The translations under genes were made by a program, and so were the position numbers. From positions 16,247,110 through 16,311,109 of the forward strand of contig NC_134030.1 in the NCBI RefSeq assembly GCF_964204645.1: a stretch of 64,000 bases of DNA, read 5' to 3'. Source of the stretch: Tubulanus polymorphus. Taxonomy: Eukaryota > Nemertea > Palaeonemertea > Tubulaniformes > Tubulanidae. Below, one piece after another: positions 35,301 to 47,300 of the stretch; position 1 is the stretch's first letter; the number at the start of each line of letters is the position of its first letter. Under the pieces are notes generated by a model. That model saw only the letters and a program-made list of their open reading frames with translations. It had not been told where the DNA came from and ran no database searches.

Positions 35301-38300
35301 GCGAGCGCCAAGCAGAGGGACAATGAATTAAAAGATAGGATATTTTTTTGTGTATCATGTGCAGTTAAAACAGGTTGGATTGTTTGAAATGTGATTATCT
35401 GTGTAGAAGGAAATAAGATATGATTTTATTTTGTGTTTCATTGTATGATTATTCATTTGAAGTGAGACTACGGAGTCTTGCCACATGATTGATAGAATGG
35501 AAGCTGTGCAGGAACAAGTATTTAGACTTGGCAATGTTTTGAAGATAACGAGTACTCGATAAAGTTGAATATTACGACATTTTGAATTGTGACGATGTGA
35601 TGATCCCACGCGAGTAGGCTATATGTATTAAAGTCGGGTACTTCTTAAGTACTAAACGACGAAATATTAAACGAAATTAAGAAATACGCAACGAAATTAC
35701 AAAATATGAAACGAAATTACGAAATGCTTAAGTACGAAACAAAATACGTAACGAAATGCTCTACGAAACGAAAGGACCATTCTCGCGTCTCCTACTAAAG
35801 TATGAAATGAACGTGCGAAATTGTAATTTTTTCGATAAATAAACCGGACTCGTGGAGCTGGCTTAAACATGCGCACCCAGTCTAGTGTGGCAGGTTTCCG
35901 CGCCGTGGCTGAGTTTAGCGATGTCATCATGTTCGAATCCCCGCGGGAAGAATGATCTGCGCATGCTCATAACGCCCCTCGAGTTGTATATTATACAACT
36001 CGAGGGGACCGATTAATAAATTACGGGTTAGAGAACGAAGTTTGCATTAAAACATATCCTGCCGTGTTAAGGCTAGACAATGATACCTTGTTTCTCCACT
36101 CTGCTGAGCTTAGATGTTGACCCGGCCGCCTAATCATGATCGGACATACAATAACAGACCCGGCAGCTTTAACAATCTTAACTTGTCAAATCCAAAGATT
36201 TCATGACCCGCCCGCTGCGGAGAAACAAGGTATTCATTTTTTAGGCTTCATGTTTGGTTTCCTGGAAACCCTCACTTTGAATTTGCGCTGATCAGGTGAC
36301 TTTCTGGTTCCTTAAAGCGTATCATCCACGATGAATTAGGAAATGAAATAACGACCACACACTTCAGATTTCGATGTATATACATCGTGGGTCTCAAAAT
36401 GTCAATAAGGTAAAAATATTTCAGTTTAAGAATATAGATTCCTTTAAACTTTTAAGATCATTTACATGTGCTCCAAAAATTGTGACAGTCCCTTGGCGTT
36501 ATAGCGAGCTTTAGCTATAGTATGGTCGTATTTGAAATATGACCATTTTGTTTCGTAATTTAGCACTTCTCGCAAAAGAATTAACATTTCGTAATTTCGC
36601 TTCGTAATTTCGTCGTTTTAGTACTTTAGCAGCACCCTGCAAAGTGGGTCATATAAGTGTGTAGTAAAGAGTAAGATGTTTTGTGTCAAGAAAAGTTGTC
36701 TTATCTAGGAAACCTGTGATTTGGGAGATCTTTTTATGAATTTTGTTGATGTGTGGATTCCAGTTAAGATCATCGTGTATCGTCAGTCCAAGAAAGCCGG
36801 TTTGTGTGTATCTTTTTCTAGTCAATTTTCTCCCAGCATTATTCGGAGATGGTAAGTGAAGGTAAGGTGTAACTTGATGGTGATGGAATATCATATGTTT
36901 TGGTTATCAAGGTTAGGTGTCAATTTATTTGCAAGAAGTAAGTCATTAAAGATTGTAAGACATTCATTCGTTGATATTTTGAACAAGTAAATTCAGGTTA
37001 GAGTGTGAAGCTAGGAAATTTGTGGCGCCTGCGAACGGTATGTATTCTAAGCATTTGGTAGATTAGTAGATTCATGTAGAGCAAAAATAGAAGGGAACTA
37101 GTAAAGAGCCTTTGGATACGCCTACGTTAAGGAATAGTATCGAGGATAATGTAGAATTGAATTAAGCATAATGCTGCCGATTTGAGTGATATGATGAGAA
37201 CAAATCAAGCGCAGTACCCCTGACTCCATCATGTTCTAGTAGGTCAAGGCAATGGCCTCACACTGTATGCTTGTAATTTTGTATTCATTTGTGCTGCGAC
37301 GCTTTAACCGGTGATATATTACATACGAGGAGTACTAATCATAACGGACCGGCGAAATAGTGTTGATTAAAGCAAAATGTCGAACTAACCACAGAAATGT
37401 TAATGAAATAACGAAGCTTTAATCCGCTCTCGAAGAAAAGTTAATATTAAGCCAGAATGACGAATTACACGCTGACGATTAAAGTGAGGTCGATTAAGCG
37501 AGACAATCCATCAAAGCGTGATCAAATCCTCCTAATAGGAACGACTAGCGAAACACGAAGGCATTCGCCGTTGCAAGGAAGTTAGTTTTGGCTAGAAATA
37601 CCAGAACGGCTGGAGAAGTTAGCAAATTGGAAAATCATACATACCTAAAAGATGTGCGGGAATCTGACCAGTTTGTGGAAAACTCTCCTCACCGTATTTT
37701 TTTGTGAGTCTATACCGAACGTAAGCATGTAGATTTTTATAAAAAGGTTGAAGTTGCCTGAATAAATTTCCAATGTCAGTTTCAAATGTTTTTGATTCGT
37801 AAGATTGTCTCCATTCATCTCCAGTGTCTTCGAAACCTTAAATATAACACAAACTCGTAAATCAAGAATAATTATTTGCTTTGTTTCGATGTAATGAAAT
37901 TCCATGAATTACTACTGAATATACCTTTTAATTGGACAGACTTGTATAGCTGATAAGAAAAATTGCAAAATTTTCCATCAGCAGAGGAACCAAAATAACA
38001 AATATATATATTGTATATATGTTGTAGAGAAGAATTGCATTTACTTTTTTTTATTAAACCCTTGTTATTTGAAGCCATAGTTTTCTTCTTTTTCTATATG
38101 TGCAAATTATACTAATGTTTTACATACCATACAAACAAAATATTCGGCTTATTGAATACATATGCTGATTCGGTCACATAGTGACTTTTTTAGAGTACAT
38201 AAAAAAGCATGTCTTCATGAGATTTGATATTTTTCAATTACAAAATTGATTGTTTCTTTCTTTTGTCAGTGTTGATTTTCATATTTTTAGAAGCCAGATT

Positions 38301-41300
38301 TATAATCTTTTACTTCACTTTCAGTAACCGGAGTACAGCTGGCCCATTTTTAATCCGTGTACCGGTTATCGTTTATCTAGTGACGACATGGTAGTTAATA
38401 GTTGATGCTGAGACTATAGACATTGAATCGAATCTAATCAGCTTTCAGGAGGAATTTAATAGACGCATTACCACAATCGACCTGCCTTGAGATATAAACA
38501 AATGCTCTGAGAAGCGGATTTAACTTCTGCAGAAATCGACCTGCCCTGAGAAGCGATTTTAGCTTAATAGGGTCAATATTACAAGATGGAGCTATTTTAA
38601 ACACAAAGCCCTAAACTAGTGACTAAAACGGAGTGGCAAACTAATTGGTAAATACACTAAACCAACCCCAGCCAACATGACCGAAGCCATGACAACGGAC
38701 ACGCGGCCGACGGCAAGAGAAATGAAATACGCAATTAAATAAATAAATGAGGACGCAATTAAGTTACCGACTTTAAGGTTTTAACGGTTTCACAAAAAGA
38801 ATTTTTTATAGTAAAAGTTATCGTGAATAATATTTCTTCTGCTAATTCAAGACATTTTTGATAAAACGAGCGTGTGGATTGTAGCCTACGCGCGACCCGC
38901 TCCGTAACGCGCATTATCTATTACTGATACATACACGGTGATCGCCGCGTATATAAGGCGATATTGCCTACGGGACTGTAATGTTATCGACGCGCGCTCT
39001 CATCACTGTGCCGCAAACTAGATAAACATAATCGGGCTCTAAAAACGGATCGCTGACGCGAAAGTCCAAAAGAATTAATGACGATAAATCATTTTACTAG
39101 TAATAGTAAGATAGTTTTCTGCGTTGCTCTATGGGCGGCCATCCCCGCCAAACAGACGCTAAAGTCATCACGTGAAGGATAAACCCATAACGTGAAGTAT
39201 AATGTAGTAACGTGAAGGATAAACTCATAACGTGAAGGATAATGTCATGACGTGAAGGATAACGTACAATTTTATGATTTCATTTTAATATTTTATTAAT
39301 TATTATTCTAATATTTAACTTTTATATATTTGAAACATATAATCTAATATTTAAGATTTAGTTTTGATATTTTATTAATCATTTCTAAAATATTGAATTT
39401 TTATACATTTAAAACATACAATTTTATGATTTCATTTTAATTTTTCATTAATTATTTTTAAAATATTTAACTTTAATATATTTGAAATACATAATTTTAT
39501 ATTTAATCTTAATGTTTTATTAATCACTTATAGAATATTAGACTTTTATATTTTTAAAACATACAATTTTATGATTTCATTTTAATATCTTATTAATCAT
39601 TTTTAAAATATTTAACTTTTATATATTTAAAACATATGATTTTATTTTATCAATTTATTATTATGTTTTAGTTTAATATATTTGAGATGAAATATATCTA
39701 TTTAGAGTTGAATTATAATTTTTGAGTTATTATATTTTGATTTAAGATGATGCGATTTATTGCTTCGAGTATAATATTTTCCACAATTACATAACGCTTT
39801 TTCATTAGGTTCATATTTAGGTGTTTCGATTTTATTGTCTAAATTACATTGAATTCCAACATCTTTGAATGATTTTTCATTTGGAATGTCAGGGATAAAT
39901 GTTTTTTCTTGTAATCTGAAAAACATTACATTGCATTCTCTGAATGGACAGTAACGTAAGTGTAAAAATAATGTTTTATGTGAATTTTCATTATTAAATA
40001 GTGATCGTATTGCATCTGTAATCATTAAATGTTTAACTATTCCATCAAATGTTGTGAATTTTGGAATTATTGTATTGAATAAGATTTTATCTTTTTCATT
40101 CGATAACTCTATCATTAGATAATGATTCTTAAACATTAATTCAGTAATATTATTCACTTGAAAACGAAAACGTGCAGTTTTAATCAAATCTTTAATAGGA
40201 ATAAAATTTCTAATTGTAAAATATTTTTCTAATTCATTTAAATCGATATCTTTGAATTGTAGTATCTGTTCATTCATTTATTAGAATTTTTTTTATTAAA
40301 ATTGATATTTTCATCAACTCGTTAATTAAAATTAAATTTGAGTTAAATTTGATCAATTTACTCGTTAATTACTCGTTAGTTTTTTAATTGATATATATAA
40401 TTATTTCTCTATATTTGGGCTTATTAATCTAAATTATTTTAGTCACACTTTATTCACACTTTTTATGTTAAAAATTGATTTTAATTCTAACAACTCGTTA
40501 ATAACTCGTTATTTTTTATCACACTTTTTATGTTTGCACTTTACTCACACTTTTTATGTTTAAAATTGATTTTTTAATCATTCGAAATCTATATTTATCT
40601 AGATTATTATGCTAACATTTTACTCGCACTTTTAATATATGGAATTATTAGAGTAATTGTATATATAGGGTAGAATGATTACCACACTCAAACGTGGTGA
40701 ACGGATTATAAGATAAAATCCCACTATTTACAGATTAAAAGAATTTAAAAACCGGAATTTATTTATTAAATCTAAAATATACAATAGACACGACGTTTCG
40801 ACTTCACCCTAGAGATCATCGTCAGGTGTGAGAAATAGACTAAAAACAGGGGTATATATACAGAGGAGAACAGGTTAATTGAGTAAATTGGTGAGTGAGT
40901 AAATAATTAGTGTTTGGCAAGGCATGAAGTAATATACATTCTTATAATAGTAATATACATAACACTTCTTTTCGTTTACTGCCAAATCAATCATAATCGG
41001 TCTCGCTCAACGCCTCTTTCTCCGTGCACTACGGATCTGCGATGAAACCTTCCTTTCGGCTGAATTTGACCATATATCCAACTCTCTTAGAAAATTGGCT
41101 TACCCTGATCACATTTTGAAAATCGCTATTTCTAAGGCTAAACGTACTTTCTTCAATTCTAAACCTCCAGAAAATAAAAAACACATTTCAGAGTTCATTG
41201 TAGTTCCGTATGTACCTGTTTTGAAAAAGTTTCGTCACTCTCTCCCTTTATTGGATAAACAAATCATTTTCACGTATGAAAACAAAATTAGTAAGACTTT

Positions 41301-44300
41301 GGTTAAAAACAATCAATCTAAACCTTTGGACTGCGGAGTTAACAAAATTCCTTGTTTTGGCTGTGATAAAATTTACTTTGGAGAAACTGGTCGTGATTTA
41401 AAAACTCGAATTTCGGAACACAAAAATGATATAATAAATCAAAAACCTGCTAGTGGCGTAGCCAATCACGTTTGGAACACTGGTCATCGTTTTAATTTTG
41501 ATAAAGCCGAAATTATTTATACTTCCAGCAATTACACTAAACGCCACATAGTTGAGTCTGCCCTAATTACTCGTCACTCAGATATTAGTACCAATTTAAA
41601 TAATGGCTTTTCTCCTGACGATGATCTCTAGGGTGAAGTCGAAACGTCGTGTCTTTTATATATTTTAGATTTAATAAATAAATTCTGGGTTTTAAATTCT
41701 TTTAATCTGTAAATAGTTGGATTTTATCTTATTGTATATATAGGGGTTCAGATTAAAGGTTGAAAGGTTGAGTGAGTAAAAATGAAAAATAAATTCGAGC
41801 GTGCGAGAACTTATTTTTCATTTTTTATGAGCTCGACTTTTCGAACTTTGATCTGAACCCCTATATATACAATTCCTAAAGACCACAGGCAAGTACCTAG
41901 GATGATGTAGCGCGTGTATGGAAAGTCATATTGGAAATCACATCAGGGAAGAATGGATGACGCCATCCATTTCAAGATCGTCTCGGAAATGTGATAAAAT
42001 TTATAAAAGTTGTATATATTAGTCTAAACGAAAATGACCAGAAATATAAGGAATATGTCCTACATAGAAATAATCTCAAAAGACGACAAATCTTGGTTAC
42101 TATTCAAATAAATTAAGAAGAATGACACTACAAAAACTCATTCAATAAAAACTCAAGCAATTCATGAAAAACCGCTATTGAGAAAAGCTGGGTAAACTTC
42201 AGTCATTAGTAATAGCTTTTGAATTAATGGCAACGTGACATCAGATCCAACGATGATTTCAAATGGATTCGGAAAGATTTGCGAATGAGATTCCAAAATC
42301 AAATAGAGTCAATGATATTATAGTTAAAGAAGGTTAAACAAAATATTCTCAAACCACTAATTCTAATAATGAATAAATCTCTGGAGGAAGGAGTTTTTCG
42401 TGATGATATGAAAATAGCGTCGTTTTCCCAAAAGAGTTCCTGCCAGTTTTCTCAGAAATCCCAGAGAAACTCCAAACACCAAAAGTGAAGTCAAGTGAAA
42501 TAATCGCTGTTAGACAGCGTCCTCCCGCCAACTCTTCACCCCAAACATTTCTCTGCCTGCGTTCCTGTTGTACTTCATAAACACGCAACCAGTCCATATA
42601 TTATATCTATCGGATGCGATGTTTTTCACAGGCAGATTCATTATATTACCACGCATCTGATTGGCTGGTGTCCGCTGGGCCGTTACATCAGCGAAGGTGT
42701 ATTCTCAATGGCGGGGAAATATGGAATCGGGTTTAGAGGTTGTTCGGAATTTCCGACGTATGCGATATTTTCGTCGTATTCTTTTAAAAAATTTTCCGAG
42801 GTATAGAATTCCAAGCTAGACGATTTATTTGAGAATGAATTATTTTTTCATTTAGTTTTTACAACTTCTGCCCGAGCTAACCGATATTCCGAGCTATGTG
42901 GATCCGAGTTATGCGGGGTCTACTGTAGTTTAGTATTTTCCCATTCTACTGTTCTACCCGGCTATTCTGCTCTCCTTTAGCATAGTAGAATAGTTGAAAA
43001 AATTTTCGGATAGCGACAGAATAGTCACTTTTTCGTTCGTATAGAATTTTCATATAAATGCATTATAGAAAAGATTAAATTGTTATCGATTTATTTTTAA
43101 ATATGGCATATTTGCAACCATTATTTATATATATATTTTTTTTTTCCTTAAAAAGCCCGTTCACATTGGAGTACACCTGCCCATTTTTTCCGTTTACATA
43201 AACATCCAAAACATTCATTATAGTTGCAAACCCACGGCCCTAATGATAGACCAGATATTGGTTCAGTAATTCTATTACATAAACGGTGCATGAAACGCGA
43301 AAGTTCTGTCGTTGATTTTAAGAAATGTATGACTATATCGTGTATTGTGATGTGCTTAATATGACAGAAAGGTCAGAGCGGCGGGCTGACTTTGACCAGG
43401 GCGGTTAAAACACCTGAATGTAGAATGTACATGTTTAACAGATCATGTATCATTTGTATCTATTTTGGCGCCGACGGTGGATTGATATGAAAACGAACGT
43501 AAATTATTCATGACATCAATTCTAACTGAAAAATCAATGTTTTGAATGTGACCTACTTACCGAGGCTTTTAGACGCTTCATTACTCAGTTCAACAAATTC
43601 GCTGTAAATATTACGTAATTTGGGCCCAACTGCATCTCTCCAGCTTTTCCATGCCCACAACAATTCATTATAATCTCTAGATTCAGCCATTGTTCGCGTT
43701 AAATCTACACAAATATTAAGTATATTTGTATCTTAGTATTTAAAAGATGTTACACGTAGGGACCGGTTTAGATGGGTTAATCCTAACCTGGTTCTAATTC
43801 CAAGCACTGATTCTTAGACTTGCACACTTTTCCAGTTGCATAAATTGTCTCCATGTTTGTAACAATTTCAGTATACTGGAATGTGAAAGTTGATGGATTA
43901 GGATGATGGATCGATATAGGCCGCAACCTTCGTACCAGTTTCACTGAAACGTGGGATCTACGTAGACAAAGAATCTTTTTAATTCAAAAATACGTAGTTC
44001 TTTGTAATACACTCACCTTTTTTATCTTTGTATTTTCATTTAATGCCGCAAAACCAATGTTCGTAACGAAATGAAACATTCTTTTCAGAGTTGAGTTAGT
44101 AAAATTTTTCCAGTCAAACTCGCTTGCGTTTACATAGGCTGCCAGGGCAAACTCGGCTCCAATACGCTCATATTTTTCCTAAAAATAAACAAACGGCTGA
44201 ATGCATTTCATCTTAACAATCCCAGCATATCGCACTGGTCCATGATACATGCATGGACCATCCATAAGGCCTCAAGTCAAGATACCATAATAAGTATGTC

Positions 44301-47300
44301 TAGTCAATTAAACTTTCTCCAAATAGTCATTTGGCAGGACAGCTTTTAAGTTCACGGCCCCTGAGCAGATTTGGACTTCTGAAATAGATACGACTTACGT
44401 GAAAATACGACTTATAAAGTGCGAGTTATGAGCATAATTTTATAAGTTTAAAGAAGAATAAATTGGGGCTGTAGGCCTACAAAAATATGAAATCTAAAAA
44501 ATATAGCAATCATCTTGGTTACGAATTGCTGACGTGTTTAATACAATTGATCTCAGCGCCCCCCCCCCCCCCTAGAGAGTTGATTTGGAAAACCGCAAAA
44601 AAATCAATTAAAATTCAACAAGAAATAAATATAAGAATTAACAATTCAACTAGCTTGTTAAATCTAGTGTATAACTATTTACGTTCGAGTTGGATTTTAG
44701 TTGTAAAAATGCAACCATCTTATCACAACTAAAATCAAAAAACTTTGGATGATTTGGGAAAAAACAGAAACAAAATTAACTCCAAATAATGGAGCTTTAA
44801 ATGATATCACCACAATAATTGAATATCATCTTTAATGTAAACATCAATGAGAAATATTAATAGCATCCAGGAAACGTAAAGATTTCATTGGTAATAACTT
44901 AACTCATAATGAATTAGATAAAATGAAACCAGACCAAATTATTAAATTACTCTAGATTTATGAAACTGCGAGAATTGCGAGAATTAATGACGCGATATCA
45001 GAAAATGTAGTAACAGGTTATTCTAAATTATGCAATTACTTGCTCCCAATTGATGATAAAAATGGATTATATTCCGATTTAAAAAATTATCATAAAGCAA
45101 TGACTGAATTAAATAAATGGATTGGATATTTATAATTTCGATTAGGTGGATTTATGACATTATTATCAACGGGAGTTTACAAACGTTGAAAGTAAAAATT
45201 TTGCTTTAATAGATGATCGAAGTAGAAGTGAAAGAAATCTGTGAGGGAAAAACCGAGAACAGAGAAACAAATCGAATGGTCTCGGCAATTATAAATTAAA
45301 TCTAAAGAGTTTAGAAAAGCAAAAAAGGAAAACATAAGTAAATTAAATAGTGAAAATATCAGAGATGAAACTCGGATAAAAAGCAGCAGTTGTTGAGCGA
45401 TTAAATAAAACAGTAAGAACACGAATGTGGGAATATTCTATTTCATCTTATTTACTGATTTTTTTATATTCATTCAACAATTTCTGAATCATGATGACTA
45501 TCTTCATTTTTAACCATGATAAACTATTTTAAATCCTTCTAAATCTTTTAATTCAACCTTATTCAATATAACCCATTTATCAGGTAGAAGTACCCTAAAT
45601 TCACGTGTTGTGTTTTACACTACAATAACTGAGATGAGCCGTTATTTTTTCACGATATTTAGTTTTTAATATCTATTTTTTTTTCTAATTTCATTATTTT
45701 ATGTTCAATTTTTTGTGAAACATCGACTAATTTTTATATTTTATATTCTTACTTCGATGGTTTTATTCCGTTATTTATCGATGCTAAGAAGGTCTTTCCG
45801 TCTTCCATTTAAAAGGAAAAAAAATTACGGAGTGCGGACGACTTGCCCCCTCGTCCCCTGGTATGAAACCCACATATTTCAGTTACTAATATAGGGGAGA
45901 TTAGTTGAGGAGAGAGCTTAGTTTGGGATATGACGTTGAGGTCGGAATTAGGGTCGACAGTTAGTATCTAATGCCTCTACAACTTCGATAAGTTTAGCTT
46001 CGAGGAATCGCATCAATAAGATCGTCTTTGAATCGTGGATTACGAGTTATATGTTACTTTAAACTGGATGACAGTGCGTGAAGTTATCAACGAAACGGGC
46101 CAAACGGATAAGGAAGCAAAGCAGACTTTCAACCACGTCGCCTTTTCCACATACTATCAAACCAATATATCATATATATTCGAGTTTAGTTATTATCGAA
46201 AAAAAATATTCTTTTACAGGTATACGGGTAGGACCTACGAATAAGATAATGATAAGAATTCTTATGAATTGGCTTTGTAGTAAAAGGAGTCTTATATAGG
46301 CTTTTGTGAACATCTTCTCGGAAACAGCAAGGAAACTAACGATAATAATAATACTATCAATAATAATTATGCAGAGGAAATCAAAAGGGTTTTGTGTGAA
46401 AAACAACAGAAGAAACCATCATTAAGGAAAGTACGAAGTCAAATAGAATAACAGCCATAATAATTCGCTGAAATTTTTACCACTTTCGGCGAAATAGTAG
46501 CTGTTTTGCATCCATCGTCGAAAAGCAGGAAGTTTACAACAACATTGATTTCGCTATAGTGAAAGTCCATTAGATGTCTATAAAATTCCATTTTTATTCG
46601 ATGTAACTTGAATAAAGCAACATTTCATTTTGGAAAAAACGTTTTCGAAGTTATGCACGGGCGTCGCACGTATTGTTCGTATGCGTTAATATTACGCATG
46701 CGAGTTTACAAAAAAGCATTACGCGCGCAAACAATGCCCAAACAATACATGACCTCAAATAGCAATGATCGACCTGTTTAGAAATTTATGCTGCATGCGC
46801 TCAGTGCCAATAACGAATAACGCTTTGTTTCTTCACGTTCAATATCCCTCCATTTGAAGGAGTTACTCGACAGTTCATATAACCCTGAGCAAAATTTTCT
46901 AACATTTATGATTTGGCTTCCTCAATATAACTCTACATTTAACTAATAGAAATCGGCAATAAATCCTCGAATAAACGCAGTTCATTCCTCAATACTTCAC
47001 GTAATGTCCATTCAATGTGCGTATGCATATATGAATGATGCAGATAGTAAGTACCGTTTACTAAGTACTATACGAACCCGAAAAGCCAAACGCCGACTCT
47101 TTACGCTAATATCACTGTAATGTCCTTATTCTTATGTTACATACAAACCTTTATTTTGCTATTAGCTTCGGTCAAGTTGGTAGTGTAATTCCAGGCTGCA
47201 TCAACTATATTGAAGTTTATTCTCTCAGCTTGGTCATCGTAACGATTCAGCCAAGTTGAAGCTTTTGTCTCATTATGCATATTCAGCTCCGCCGCCACCG

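Larger units (their letters stand above)
35130..37140 (-). mobile_element. Decayed LINE fragment (reverse transcriptase end)
   Basis: Minus strand, discontinuous. Near 37,140-37,000 there is a degenerate GxxxGSxLxP and FAxxTN pair (reverse transcriptase motifs). At 36,894-36,649 [20 protein letters not shown] is the conserved LGxxxDxxLxWxxHI thumb of CR1/Jockey-type LINEs. The C-terminal tail continues beyond the foldback insertion at about 35,620-35,130. Many stops. Confidence 0.65.
40652..41875. repeat. Terminal palindrome of Polinton D, interrupted
   Basis: The left arm starts AGTAATTGTATATATAGGG (40,653-40,670) and resumes at 41,746 with GTTCAGATTAAAGGTTG. The right arm ends AACCCCTATATATACAATT at 41,874. 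The loop carries ATTCGAGCGTGCGAGAACTT. The Penelope-like insertion lies in the inner arm. Arm sequence GTATATATAGGGG differs from A, B and C, yet pairs. Confidence 0.8.

Noticed and set aside
42349-42597. 82-codon minus-strand frame
   Set aside because: No homology, splice signals or neighbouring exon support its being coding.
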